Shown: positions 8,475-16,739, counted from the stretch's first letter. The stretch: DNA of 64,000 bases from Chryseobacterium sp. MEBOG06 (GCF_021869765.1 NZ_CP084580.1:4526001-4590000); one strand, 5' to 3'. The notes: generated by a model from the sequence alone, not told the origin. Numbers and translations: made by a program.

Positions 8475-9527
8475 ATGAGCACATTTACTGTAAAAGCTTA
8501 CGGCGCAGAATCCACTACGGCGGATCTGAAAGAAATGAACATCCAAAGAAGGGAAACAACGGCTAAAGATGTAGAAATTGAAATTCTATATTGCGGAGTA
8601 TGCCACTCTGACCTTCATACTGCAAGAAACGACTGGGGTGGAACGGTCTACCCTGCTGTTCCGGGACATGAGATCGTAGGAAGAATCACGAAGGTAGGCA
8701 ACGAAGTTTCTAAATTTAAAGTGGGAGATCTTGCAGGAGTAGGATGCATCGTGGATTCATGCGGACATTGCGAAAGCTGCCAGCATGATCTGGAACAATA
8801 CTGCCTGAATGGATTTACCGGAACGTATAACGGGAAAGATAAGCACCTAGGAGGTCATACTTTCGGTGGATATTCTCAGAAAGTAGTGGTAGATTCCAAC
8901 CATGTATTAAAAATTCCTGAAAATCTTGATCTTGCAGCTGTAGCCCCTCTTCTTTGTGCAGGAATTACAACATGGTCACCTTTAAGACACTGGAATGTAG
9001 GTCCGGGATCAAAAGTAGCTGTTGTAGGACTGGGAGGTCTGGGGCACATGGCAATTAAACTTGCCAAAGGACTGGGTGCTGAAGTGACTTTATTTTCAAG
9101 AACTCCCGGAAAGACAGAGGATGCTAAACAATTAGGGGCAGATCACGTAGTGATTTCAACGGATGATGCACAAATGGAATCTGTAAAAGGGAAATTTGAT
9201 GTGATCATTGATACAGTTCCTTATGTACACGATGTCAATCCGTACGTTTCCACTTTAACTATTAACGGAACTCATGTTCTTGTAGGCTATTTAGGAGGTT
9301 TAGAGCCTATTCTGAATACTGTTCCTATGATCATGGGAAGAAAGTCAGTAGCCGGTTCTGTAATCGGTGGTATTGCTGAAACTCAGGAAATGCTGAATTT
9401 CTGTGGAGAGCACAATATTGTTTCGGAAATTGAAATGATCAAAATGCAGGATATTAATGAAGCGTATGAAAGAATGCTGAAAAGTGACGTGAGATATCGT
9501 TTCGTAATTGATATGCAATCTCTGTAA
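8475..9527 (+). CDS. Zinc-dependent NAD(P) alcohol dehydrogenase, CAD/YahK type
   Basis: This is a 350-residue medium-chain dehydrogenase. Catalytic zinc ligands are visible as C43 (CGVCHSD), H65/E66 (GHE) and a Cys in PLLCAG. Structural zinc is held by C96, C99, C102 and C110. The nucleotide-binding GLGGLG turn begins near residue 185. Overall it resembles cinnamyl-alcohol/aldehyde reductases such as YahK, which reduce many aldehydes with NADPH. It is cotranscribed with the cupin gene and followed by a hairpin terminator. The physiological substrate is unknown. Confidence 0.91.
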   Translation: MSTFTVKAYGAESTTADLKEMNIQRRETTAKDVEIEILYCGVCHSDLHTARNDWGGTVYPAVPGHEIVGRITKVGNEVSKFKVGDLAGVGCIVDSCGHCESCQHDLEQYCLNGFTGTYNGKDKHLGGHTFGGYSQKVVVDSNHVLKIPENLDLAAVAPLLCAGITTWSPLRHWNVGPGSKVAVVGLGGLGHMAIKLAKGLGAEVTLFSRTPGKTEDAKQLGADHVVISTDDAQMESVKGKFDVIIDTVPYVHDVNPYVSTLTINGTHVLVGYLGGLEPILNTVPMIMGRKSVAGSVIGGIAETQEMLNFCGEHNIVSEIEMIKMQDINEAYERMLKSDVRYRFVIDMQSL

Positions 9528-9552
9528 TATCTAAACAGTATATTTCAACATT

Positions 9553-9582
9553 AAGACTCTTCCTCTGTGGAGAGTCTTTTTT
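9553..9582 (+). terminator. Terminator after the alcohol dehydrogenase
   Basis: AAGACTCT pairs with AGAGTCTT around a short loop that also holds CC/GG pairs, and a run of T follows. It lies 25 bases after the stop codon. Confidence 0.75.
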
Positions 9583-9658
9583 GTTGATCTATTTTCAGAT
9601 CTTGGCTAAAGCCCATTCTTATTGATTTTTCGCAATATGAACAGAACCATTGTACACC

Positions 9659-10021
9659 TTATTTATACTTTCCATCCATATCCTGAAATGCCCAATCTGC
9701 GAGAGATGCAATCACAGGAATTAATCCTTTCCCGGCTTTACTGAGTTCATAAGTAACATGAGGCGGAATTACAGGTTTGGCAGTTCTTATAACTAATCCG
9801 TCCGCTTCCAATTGTTTCAGATGCTGAATAAGAACTTTTTCAGTAACAGCAGGGATAGCCCGCTTCAATTCACTGTATCTTTTTCCCGCGTCTGACAATT
9901 GATAAAGAATGATCGGCTTCCAATAGCCGCCAATCTTTGACATCACATAGGTAACGGGGCACTTGTCCAATGCATATTTTTTGTTTTGCTGGATGGTAGA
10001 ACTTTCTTTAATGGCTGTCAT
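9659..10021 (-). CDS. HxlR (DUF24) family regulator, probably redox-sensing
   Basis: This is a 120-residue winged-helix protein from the ATG at 10019-10021 (MTAIKESSTIQQ). An upstream extension is possible but crosses the promoter and operators. The single conserved Cys (C21, in ALDKCPVTYVM) matches the redox-sensing cysteine of YodB/QorR-type repressors, which respond to quinones and electrophiles. The HTH is followed by LKQLEADGLVIR and a wing. It is divergent from an NmrA-like oxidoreductase, the arrangement known for qorR-qor2. Two TACTT-N6-AAGTA dyads sit just upstream. Family is sure; the inducer is inferred. Confidence 0.9.
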   Translation of the reverse strand: MTAIKESSTIQQNKKYALDKCPVTYVMSKIGGYWKPIILYQLSDAGKRYSELKRAIPAVTEKVLIQHLKQLEADGLVIRTAKPVIPPHVTYELSKAGKGLIPVIASLADWAFQDMDGKYK

Positions 10022-10028
10022 AGTTACA

Positions 10029-10058
10029 TACTTTAGGGTAAGTACTTGTATAAAAGTA
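10029..10058. promoter_or_regulatory. Two overlapping operator dyads, TACTT-N6-AAGTA
   Basis: The two perfect dyads occupy 10029-10044 and 10043-10058, with centres 14 bases apart. They cover the -33 element of the plus-strand promoter (10045-10048) and the expected start of the minus-strand transcript near 10058. HxlR/DUF24 repressors bind inverted repeats of this kind, so autorepression plus control of the NmrA-like gene is the likely role. Confidence 0.65.
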
Positions 10059-10076
10059 AGTGCAAATATAACTTTG
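10045..10076 (+). promoter_or_regulatory. Promoter of the NmrA-like gene
   Basis: CTTG at 10045-10048 (-33), 20 bases, then TAACTTTG at 10069-10076 (-7, TAnnTTTG). The -33 lies inside the second operator dyad. Confidence 0.55.
10063..10070 (-). promoter_or_regulatory. -7 box of the HxlR gene
   Basis: On the minus strand this reads TATATTTG (TAnnTTTG). Transcription would start near 10058, at the edge of the operator dyads. No -33 TTTG is visible. Confidence 0.5.
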
Positions 10077-10188
10077 TTCTCGGAAATAAAAAAATATTTA
10101 TTATGAAATCGCTGTTCCAGAATCAATTTAAAAATCTTGATACCAAGCGATTACATATAACCATTCAAAAACAATAAAAAATTCACGT

Positions 10189-11067
10189 ATGAAAATTGTA
10201 ATCACCGGATCGCTAGGAAATGTAGCTAAACCTTTAACACAACAACTCATTGCTGCAGGGCATAATCTTACAGTAGTAAGCAGCAACGAGGCCAGAAAAC
10301 AGGATATTGAATCGTTAGGAGCCGTGGCCGCAATAGGGTCTATAACTGATGTGGATTTCTTAACAAAAACCTTTGAGAACGCAGATGCCGTTTTTGTAAT
10401 GACCCCTCCTGCCATCAGTCAAACCAATATTATTGAAAACACTACAAATGCAGGAAAGAATTATGCTGAAGCATTAAAGAAAGCCAATGTGAAAAAAGCG
10501 GTAATGCTAAGCAGTATAGGAGCAGCATCTCCTATCGAAAACGGACCTATCAAAGGACTTCACCATATTGAAAATTTATACCGTGAGGTAGAGAATACTT
10601 CCTTTACATTTTTGAGAGCAGGGTATTTTTATAATAATTTTTTCAATGATATTCCATTGATACAAAATGCAGGAATCATAGGCGGTAACTACCCTGAAAA
10701 TGCAGAAATTCCCGTAGTGCATCCTAATGACATAGCAAGGGCAGCTGCGGAAGAACTGGTAAAAAATGAAAATGGCAACAGTATCCGATATATTGTGGGT
10801 GATGTCCGCAAAGCTTCTGATTTTGCAAAAGTGTTAGGAGCTTCGGTAGGAAAGCCAGAGCTTCCGTGGGTTGCATTCTCTGATGAAGATGCATTAAATG
10901 GTATGCTGCAGGCAGGTTTGCCAAAGGATATGGCTGAGTTGTATGTGGAAATGGGACTGGGAATAAGAACCGGAATAGTACAGAAAGATTTCATTGAACA
11001 TGGATCGCCTGTTACCGGAACTATCAAGCTGGAAGATTTCGCCAAGGAATTTGCAGGGAAATTTTAA
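10189..11067 (+). CDS. NmrA-like NAD(P)H-binding oxidoreductase
   Basis: This 292-residue atypical short-chain dehydrogenase has the nucleotide-binding motif ITGSLGNVAKPL at the N terminus (GxxGNxG type) and an NmrA/QorB-like fold throughout. Close family members reduce quinones with NADPH or act as redox-linked regulators. It is divergent from an HxlR repressor with a sensing cysteine, which favours a role in detoxifying quinones or other electrophiles. That role is inferred from context; the Rossmann fold is seen directly. A bidirectional hairpin follows at 11142. Confidence 0.87.
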   Translation: MKIVITGSLGNVAKPLTQQLIAAGHNLTVVSSNEARKQDIESLGAVAAIGSITDVDFLTKTFENADAVFVMTPPAISQTNIIENTTNAGKNYAEALKKANVKKAVMLSSIGAASPIENGPIKGLHHIENLYREVENTSFTFLRAGYFYNNFFNDIPLIQNAGIIGGNYPENAEIPVVHPNDIARAAAEELVKNENGNSIRYIVGDVRKASDFAKVLGASVGKPELPWVAFSDEDALNGMLQAGLPKDMAELYVEMGLGIRTGIVQKDFIEHGSPVTGTIKLEDFAKEFAGKF

Positions 11068-11141
11068 TTAAATTTTAAACAAAGGCATTTTTGCCACGAA
11101 TACAAGAATTTCTTGCTGTATTAAAAAAAATAAGTGTAAAA

Positions 11142-11174
11142 AAAAGAGATTGAATATTTAATTCAATCTCTTTT
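11142..11174. terminator. Bidirectional hairpin terminator
   Basis: Fourteen-base perfect arms at 11142-11155 and 11161-11174 flank a five-base loop, with A-run on the left and T-run on the right. It separates the converging NmrA-like and NPP genes. Confidence 0.85.
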
Positions 11175-11227
11175 CATTTTATTGTCTGATACTAAAAAGC
11201 TAATTCTTTTTCTTTAGCCTTAATCTA

Positions 11228-12514
11228 TCATTGTTTCTTTTCTTTCAATATCCCTTTCAGTACTTTCAGCTTTCCATCAATAGGCTGATCAATTTTCAAT
11301 CCTAAAACTTCAGCCACCAAAGGATAGACATTGATGTTTGCAAATTCGTCAATTACCATATTATTTTTTAATTCGGGTCCCCATGCATAGAATGTTGCTT
11401 TCATTTCCGGAACAACTCTTGGATTATAACCATGTTTTCCTACTGAGGTTTTCTTTCCTTTTTCTAAAAATATTTTCGGTGCTTTAGGCATCAGAAGGAT
11501 CTGCCCTATTCTGTCATACTTATCATCTTTTGTTGCAAAATGCAGATATTTCGGCAGTTTTTTATCCAAATAAACTTCGTAGTCATCTGTTTTACTTCCT
11601 TTCAGTTGTTTATAAACAGATTTTACCTCATCCGGATTTTTAACATAAACTCTTAAAAGGGTCTGTGAATTGTAAAAGTCAAATCTGTTTTTATCAAAAA
11701 GAAGAGCCGGAATTTCCAATGGAGTTCCACCATCTACTTTAATCATTCCGTGATCTGAAACAAAAACGAAGTTAACATCTTTTAATCCCAATCCGTTTAC
11801 TTTTTGTACCAGGTCACCAATTGCCTGATCAATAAGATGGACAGCGTTTTCGGTTTCTTTTGTATCCGGTCCGTAATGGTGTCCGCTTCCATCTACTTCG
11901 GGAAAATATAATGAAATAAAGTGCGGCCTTTTATCTTCAGGTAACTTCAGCCAGTTTACTACTTTTTCTATTTTTTCGGAAGGGGTGAACTTTTCATGAT
12001 AAGGATAATAGTACGTTGGTCTTATTCCTCCGGCATCACTCGCTGAACCTACCCACATCAGAGAAGCAGATACCATTCCTTGTCTTTCTGCCAGTCCCCA
12101 AAGAGGAGTTCCTCCATACCAGCTTCCGTCTTCTGCATTTTTCTTATTACTCATTGCATAAGTTTCTTTCCTTTTATAGTCATAAAAGAAATTATCAATC
12201 AGGCCATGGTGGGAAGGATAAAGTCCGGTGATCAGGCTCCAGTGGTTAGGAAATGTGATACTTGGATAACTTGGAATCATTGCTTTTGCCTGTACTCCGC
12301 TATTGGAGAGCTTCAAAAGATTCTCCGCATTGTACTTCTTTGCATAGTCATAACGGAACCCATCCGTGGAAATCATAATAACGTAAGGTTTCGACTGTGC
12401 TTCTGTACTGTTTTGGCGGCCCGGTACAACTACCTGAGCTGTGTCAATATTGACCTGTTGTGCAAAAACCGTAAAGGAAATAAGCAGCAGTAAAAGGTGT
12501 ATTCCTCGCTTCAT
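11228..12514 (-). CDS. Exported nucleotide pyrophosphatase/phosphodiesterase (NPP) family protein
   Basis: This 428-residue alkaline-phosphatase-superfamily enzyme has a signal peptide ending near TVFAQ. Metal and catalytic residues are visible: Asp in ISTDGFRYD, the nucleophile Thr in YPSITFPNHWSL (typical of NPPs), DGSGHHYGPDT, and the SDHGM motif. NPPs cut phosphodiester and pyrophosphate bonds of nucleotides or lysophospholipids. It should be periplasmic or surface-exposed. It is a single gene between two hairpin-bounded regions, with a -7 box CAAAGTTA (minus strand) at 12531-12538. Substrate is not determinable. Confidence 0.9.
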   Translation of the reverse strand: MKRGIHLLLLLISFTVFAQQVNIDTAQVVVPGRQNSTEAQSKPYVIMISTDGFRYDYAKKYNAENLLKLSNSGVQAKAMIPSYPSITFPNHWSLITGLYPSHHGLIDNFFYDYKRKETYAMSNKKNAEDGSWYGGTPLWGLAERQGMVSASLMWVGSASDAGGIRPTYYYPYHEKFTPSEKIEKVVNWLKLPEDKRPHFISLYFPEVDGSGHHYGPDTKETENAVHLIDQAIGDLVQKVNGLGLKDVNFVFVSDHGMIKVDGGTPLEIPALLFDKNRFDFYNSQTLLRVYVKNPDEVKSVYKQLKGSKTDDYEVYLDKKLPKYLHFATKDDKYDRIGQILLMPKAPKIFLEKGKKTSVGKHGYNPRVVPEMKATFYAWGPELKNNMVIDEFANINVYPLVAEVLGLKIDQPIDGKLKVLKGILKEKKQ

Positions 12515-12530
12515 TGTCTAAAATTTTCCG

Positions 12531-12538
12531 CAAAGTTA
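12531..12538 (-). promoter_or_regulatory. -7 box of the NPP gene
   Basis: The minus strand reads TAACTTTG (TAnnTTTG), 17 bases upstream of the start codon. No -33 TTTG at 19-20 bases is visible. Confidence 0.45.
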
Positions 12539-12621
12539 CATTCTATACTTCTCCCTGAAAAGTTTAGGAGGTTAAAAGTATATTAAAACGTGTTATTTTA
12601 AATTTTAAAATATCTCCGGTA

Positions 12622-13467
12622 TTAAATATTACGTTTCATTTCAAACTGTGATAACCAATTGTTAAGTCCGATCGTTTTTTCCAGGAATGTGTAAGTATTT
12701 TCAGAGGTATCATGCACATTGTTGAAAGCTATTGTCTGGCCTTCACTTATTTCTTTTATTCCATCAAAAAGTCTTGTGCCGATTCCCTGGTTTCTATGGT
12801 TTTTATCTACCGCAATTTGATATATCTTTCTGGAGAAAGGATTATAAATGATATAACCTATAAGTATTTCATCTCTGAAAGCTCCCAATATCAGACAATC
12901 TTTCAGCATATCTTCAAGAATAAAAACAGAACCTTGCCAGGATGGTTCAATATCCCAGAAAGGCATAAATTTGTCCCATTGTAATGCTGTCAGTTCTTTT
13001 ATAGTAACGGTTGTATTTCCTTTTCCTGAATTAATATTTCCATTAAAACAATTTAGTTTCCTTACCATTGTAAAGCCCAAATTTTCATAAGCCCTGATAG
13101 CTGCCTGATTTCCTTCAATAACTTCCAGAAGCAGGAGATCCGCACTTCTTTCTTTCAATAGAGGAATGATAAAGTCATACATTTTCCTCACCAATCCTTT
13201 ACCTCTGCTTTCCGGAACGACACCAGTACCTCCATTGTAGATTGTTTTCTCTCCATTTTCAATTTTTTCAGCCTGAAGAATAAAGCTTATCAATCGTCCT
13301 TCCTCAAATGCGCCGACAGAGATATTCCTGTCCAATTTTTCAGCTGCTATCTTTGAAATAAGCACCTCTTTTGTTAAATAGAAAGGAACAATATAATCAG
13401 AAAACGAATGGTTGAACACAGATAAAATTTCATCTATACTTGTATTTGCTAATGTTTTGAACTCCAT
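12622..13467 (-). CDS. Two-domain GNAT acetyltransferase
   Basis: This 281-residue protein holds two GNAT folds in tandem. The N-terminal one shows VVPESRGKGLVRKMYDFI with the acetyl-CoA loop, followed by NQAAIRAYENLGFTMVRK. The C-terminal one shows IAVDKNHRNQGIGTRLFDGI. Both keep the R/N-x-x-G-x-G pyrophosphate-binding loop, so both could be active, although in many double GNATs one half is inactive. Substrate is unknown. It stands alone on the minus strand, between the NPP gene and the terminator of the redox operon. Confidence 0.87.
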   Translation of the reverse strand: MEFKTLANTSIDEILSVFNHSFSDYIVPFYLTKEVLISKIAAEKLDRNISVGAFEEGRLISFILQAEKIENGEKTIYNGGTGVVPESRGKGLVRKMYDFIIPLLKERSADLLLLEVIEGNQAAIRAYENLGFTMVRKLNCFNGNINSGKGNTTVTIKELTALQWDKFMPFWDIEPSWQGSVFILEDMLKDCLILGAFRDEILIGYIIYNPFSRKIYQIAVDKNHRNQGIGTRLFDGIKEISEGQTIAFNNVHDTSENTYTFLEKTIGLNNWLSQFEMKRNI

Positions 13468-13582
13468 TGATATTTTAAATTATCAGATTAAAAATCACCA
13501 TCCTATAACATGATCTTCTTTGCAATCCGGGTATACACAAATATATGGATTTTACAGCAATCCGCTGGAATCGGTACTTTAA

Positions 13583-13616
13583 GAAAAAAATGATACCCCT
13601 GAGAAATCAGAGGTAT
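13583..13616 (-). terminator. Terminator of the DUF5777-DOMON operon
   Basis: ATACCCCTGA (13593-13602) pairs with TCAGAGGTAT (13607-13616) with one mismatch and a GAAA loop. Reading the minus strand, a T-run follows (A-run at 13584-13590). Confidence 0.7.
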
Positions 13617-13649
13617 TCATTACTACATATTTAAGGTGTATTAAAAAAA

Positions 13650-14411
13650 TTATTCTTTAATCAATTTTTCGTAAGAGGTGGTTCCATCTTTAATCTGAAT
13701 TTCAAGATAATAGCTTCCTGTTCTCAGATCTTCAACACTGATATTTTCACCATCCGGTCTTACTGACTTCACTTTTCTGCCAGTTGTTTCATAGATATCA
13801 ATGGATTTTATCTTATCAGCATTTTTGAAATTTACAGTTGTTTTAGCAGGATTTGGGTAAAGGCTTACCACCTTGCTATTGACTGTAATTTCATTGGTAG
13901 ATAAAGTAGCTGTTGTCATTGTTAATGAGGCATATCCTCTTCCTGCATCATGATACCCTAAAGTAGTCCCTCCACTTTTACGAGAATAGAAAATATTGAT
14001 TGCCCCTGCAGAATTAGGAATGGCAAAGTCTCCTGCTCCTCCGGAAAGCGATCTTGTGGCTACAACTGTTCTTGTAGTTCCGGATACTGTATTGGAGGTT
14101 TCTGTCCAGTCCTGAGAAGGATCAGCTGTAGGTGTTGTCATTCCGATGAATGTATAATCCCTGTTCGCTGAAGAATTATAGATAAACCCGTCTGTACCAG
14201 GAGCCATTCCCCCGCTGCTTGATCCGTTACCTCCAAATCCTATCCCCAACATCGAATTGCTGTCTCCCGTCACCGTAAGAGTTACTCCTGTAGGAGTAGT
14301 ATCCAATTTCACCGTCATGGCTGTTGCCGGCAAATTTACCGTTCCCGACGAAAACTGAGCCCAAACCAAGTTGGCCAGAGCTAAACTGATTGTAAGTAGA
14401 GTTTTTTTCAT
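13650..14411 (-). CDS. Type IX-secreted DOMON-like domain protein
   Basis: This is a 253-residue protein. A signal peptide (MKKTLLTISLALANLVWAQ) leads to a DOMON-like domain (about 22-165) with GIGFGG, GTDGFIY, PSQDWTE, RSLSGGAGDF and GYHDAGRGYASLT. The strand pattern and YH...RG ending resemble DOMON domains, which bind haem or sugar. A type IX secretion C-terminal domain follows (about 178-253: LYPNPAKTTVNF, DLRTGSYYLEI, ending LIKE). It should therefore be released or anchored outside the cell. It is the last gene of an operon with a cytochrome c and YceI. The T9SS tail is clear; the DOMON call is motif-based. Confidence 0.78.
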   Translation of the reverse strand: MKKTLLTISLALANLVWAQFSSGTVNLPATAMTVKLDTTPTGVTLTVTGDSNSMLGIGFGGNGSSSGGMAPGTDGFIYNSSANRDYTFIGMTTPTADPSQDWTETSNTVSGTTRTVVATRSLSGGAGDFAIPNSAGAINIFYSRKSGGTTLGYHDAGRGYASLTMTTATLSTNEITVNSKVVSLYPNPAKTTVNFKNADKIKSIDIYETTGRKVKSVRPDGENISVEDLRTGSYYLEIQIKDGTTSYEKLIKE

Positions 14412-14412
14412 A

Positions 14413-14937
14413 TCAATTTTTTAAAAGATTTATAATTTCCTTGTTATTGGTTTGCAATGCATATTCAAATGGAGTCATACCCGCTGAATCTTTTTTTGTT
14501 TTGTCTGCTCTATATTGTATCAGCAGCTCTACCAATTCTTTGTTTCCAAATTTCACAGCCCAAAATAAAGGGGTATATCCTGTAGAATCAGCAATATCAG
14601 GATCTGCATTTTTCTTTAAAAGGTTTTCTGTAAGTTGTTTATCGTACTTCACTGCAAGACCTGCCAATGCCGTTCCTTCGCGGCTTTTATAGTTGACATC
14701 TTTTACATGATCAATCAGAAATTCAGCAACTTCTGTATTTCCTCTGTAACAAGCTAAAATAAGGGGAGAAAAACCATTTTCATTAACCAGATTGATGATG
14801 TCGGGGTTCTGCTTCATCAGCTCCTTTACTTCGGTAACAGTTCCGGTTCTTGCAATATCAAAGATTGATTTTCCCTTTTCCTGAGCAAATAATAATGAGC
14901 TCAGGAATATTCCTAAGATTAAGACTATATTTCTCAT
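14413..14937 (-). CDS. Exported ankyrin-repeat protein
   Basis: This 174-residue protein has a signal peptide (to about LLFAQ, residue 19) and four to five ankyrin repeats. They are visible as NENGFSPLILACYRGNTEV, the SREGTALAGLAVKYDKQL segment, DSTGYTPLFWAVKFGNKEL and DSAGMTPFEYALQTNNKEI. It should be a periplasmic binding or scaffold protein. Similar small exported ankyrin proteins sit next to catalases and cytochromes in many proteobacteria; a redox or stress role here is inferred from the operon. It starts 4 bases inside the yceI stop region, a coupled overlap. Confidence 0.85.
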   Translation of the reverse strand: MRNIVLILGIFLSSLLFAQEKGKSIFDIARTGTVTEVKELMKQNPDIINLVNENGFSPLILACYRGNTEVAEFLIDHVKDVNYKSREGTALAGLAVKYDKQLTENLLKKNADPDIADSTGYTPLFWAVKFGNKELVELLIQYRADKTKKDSAGMTPFEYALQTNNKEIINLLKN

Positions 14938-15479
14938 TGTTTTACCATAGCATAGTTATAGTCAACATTTACATTTTCTGCAACTTTTTTCATAACCATT
15001 TTAGGAATGGTTACTTTATAATCTGCAGGTTTTACAACAAAACCTCCCTGCATATAGATTTTACCGTCTTTTGAATATAGGGTAGCTGCCGAAGAAACCG
15101 CTTTATCTACCCCATGAAAGTTGAGAGTACCCTGAATAGTATATTTTTGTGGACTCTCAGTAAGCTTAGTTTTGTCGAAGTTGACTATTTTTCCTTTGAA
15201 TGTTGTTTTTGGATATTTAGCCGTCTCAGCATAGCTTTCATTGAAATGTTCTTCCATTAGTTTTGTTTTAAAATGAAAGTTTTTGACCGTTGAAACGGAT
15301 GCCATCTCGCCATTATCCGCATTTAGAATGACAATATTATTATCATCCAGAGCATAAATATCATCAAATAAAGGCACTGAGGCTTCGAAGCTTACTTTTC
15401 CCGTTTTCGAGCTATATTTCTGTGCTGAAGCATAACTGGCAGAAAGCAGTAATACGCTTAATAATACTAATTTTTTCAT
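14934..15479 (-). CDS. YceI-like family protein, periplasmic
   Basis: This 181-residue protein has a signal peptide (MKKLVLLSVLLLSASYASAQ) and a YceI lipocalin-like beta-barrel. Visible features are SSKTGKVSFEASVPLFDDI, a KTKLMEEHFNESYAETAKYPKTTFKG-type core and QGTLNFHGVDKAV, where members usually have GxLTxxGxT. Characterised YceI proteins bind isoprenoid quinones or other long isoprenoids in the periplasm. The gene lies between the cytochrome c lipoprotein (10 bases away) and the ankyrin gene (overlap of 4), in one operon under a Crp-type site. A quinone-related role is inferred from the family. Confidence 0.87.
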   Translation of the reverse strand: MKKLVLLSVLLLSASYASAQKYSSKTGKVSFEASVPLFDDIYALDDNNIVILNADNGEMASVSTVKNFHFKTKLMEEHFNESYAETAKYPKTTFKGKIVNFDKTKLTESPQKYTIQGTLNFHGVDKAVSSAATLYSKDGKIYMQGGFVVKPADYKVTIPKMVMKKVAENVNVDYNYAMVKQ

Positions 15480-15489
15480 ATTAATTTTT

Positions 15490-15837
15490 TTAATTTTCCG
15501 TTAATCCGTCTGTTTTCCATTTTATAAAAATATTAACCTGTGTTGCAGACAGCGAACCTCCCTGAGGCATTTTTCCGGGAACACCATTGGCTCTTTGGAT
15601 ACGGTCCAGAATTCCGTCAATATTATTTTTCACCTGATCATAAGTAACCAGTGGTTTAAAGCTTGCCGCAGAATGACAGCTTACACAGTTATTATCCATA
15701 ATCGGTTTTATGTCTTCTGTATATTTTACCGGTACTATAATGGGTGTGTTATCTGAAATCTCTTCGTAAGTTGTACTCTCACAGGCTATCAGTAGAGTTG
15801 CTGCTGATGCTAGCAGTAATAATGTTAACTTTTTCAT
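15490..15837 (-). CDS. Cytochrome c-type lipoprotein
   Basis: This is a 115-residue protein from ATG at 15835-15837 (MKKLTLLLL); a longer frame exists upstream but lies inside the DUF5777 gene. The lipobox LLIAC gives a lipidated N terminus. One haem-c motif is visible, CVSCH in DNNCVSCHSAASF, and the Met in GKMPQGG is the likely sixth ligand. These fit a small class I cytochrome c held at the outer membrane or inner-membrane surface. It sits next to an outer-membrane barrel gene, with just one base between stop and start. Electron partners are unknown. Confidence 0.87.
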   Translation of the reverse strand: MKKLTLLLLASAATLLIACESTTYEEISDNTPIIVPVKYTEDIKPIMDNNCVSCHSAASFKPLVTYDQVKNNIDGILDRIQRANGVPGKMPQGGSLSATQVNIFIKWKTDGLTEN

Positions 15838-15838
15838 A

Positions 15839-16681
15839 TTAAAAAACTCTATAAAGATTAAACCCAAAGAAAATATGTCCTTTTCCCCAATTTCCTGCCG
15901 CATTGGTAAGGTATCCGATGTCAGAATTGATCTGGGAATTTGTAAGTAAAAGCTGGAAAACATGTCCCCCGGTTTCTATATCCACTCCTAATGATAAAGG
16001 ATTTTTATAAAAACTGTGATCATCAAAATTCACAAAGTATTCTGCATTTACAGAAATTCTTTTTGAAATTTTATAGCGACCTCCAAGGCCTGCCAAAAAC
16101 TGATTTTTATTTTCAATAGAGGGCTCATAAAGATTTTTATGAACGTAAGAAGGGGTAAGCTGTAATGAAAGTTTATCACTGAATCTTCTTGAGATCAATG
16201 CCTGTGTAAGGTAAGAAAGCCTGTCACTGAATTTAAGGTAGGGATAGGCATCTTTGCTCAGCTCAGTATTGGTTGCCATTACATTGTAACCTACAATATC
16301 TACCGGAAAGTTATCACTTTGCCTTACCAGTCTGTATTTCACTGCTCCTTCAAAGGTTTTCAGGTTGGTTTCTCTGGACAGACTCACTGAGACAGCATCC
16401 GAAATACCATAGATAACCCCCAGCTTGGTTGAAGCATGATCCAGGCCAAAAAAGTCTTTAAATCCGGCACTTATATCTCCGAATCTGTGGGCAACAATAA
16501 TATACCATTCTTTTTTAGCTGCCAATTTCGTAGACTGTCCTGTAACAATCTGAAGTGCTTTGAAAGCAGGCTGCGAATTTTCTGTGCTGGTTTTCACCGT
16601 GTCAATACCTTTCAGCAGATCTTCCTGTGCGAAGACAAGACCTGATGAAAGTATCGACAAAAATAAGAGAGTTTTTGTCAT
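15839..16681 (-). CDS. DUF5777 family outer-membrane beta-barrel protein
   Basis: This 280-residue protein is taken from ATG at 16679-16681; a TTG two codons upstream is less likely. It has a signal peptide ending GLVFAQ. The rest is rich in alternating aromatic/hydrophobic strands ending in a C-terminal aromatic residue (GFNLYRVF), as expected for an outer-membrane barrel. Motifs such as HRFGDISAGFKDFFGLDHA fit the DUF5777 family. It is the first gene of a five-gene operon whose promoter carries a Crp-type site. A porin-like role beside a cytochrome lipoprotein is inference. Confidence 0.82.
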   Translation of the reverse strand: MTKTLLFLSILSSGLVFAQEDLLKGIDTVKTSTENSQPAFKALQIVTGQSTKLAAKKEWYIIVAHRFGDISAGFKDFFGLDHASTKLGVIYGISDAVSVSLSRETNLKTFEGAVKYRLVRQSDNFPVDIVGYNVMATNTELSKDAYPYLKFSDRLSYLTQALISRRFSDKLSLQLTPSYVHKNLYEPSIENKNQFLAGLGGRYKISKRISVNAEYFVNFDDHSFYKNPLSLGVDIETGGHVFQLLLTNSQINSDIGYLTNAAGNWGKGHIFFGFNLYRVF

Positions 16682-16709
16682 ATACAATTTGAATTAAATT
16701 ATGATATGA

Positions 16710-16717
16710 CAAACTTA
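16710..16717 (-). promoter_or_regulatory. -7 box of the DUF5777-cytochrome-YceI operon
   Basis: The minus strand reads TAAGTTTG (TAnnTTTG), giving a start near 16706. A normally spaced -33 TTTG is absent, as expected for an activator-dependent promoter. Confidence 0.6.
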
Positions 16718-16739
16718 TAGAGATCTCAATTCAAAAATA

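Noticed and set aside
12080..12493. 137-codon frame opposite the NPP gene
   Set aside because: It is the shadow of a well-supported exported phosphodiesterase with intact catalytic motifs.
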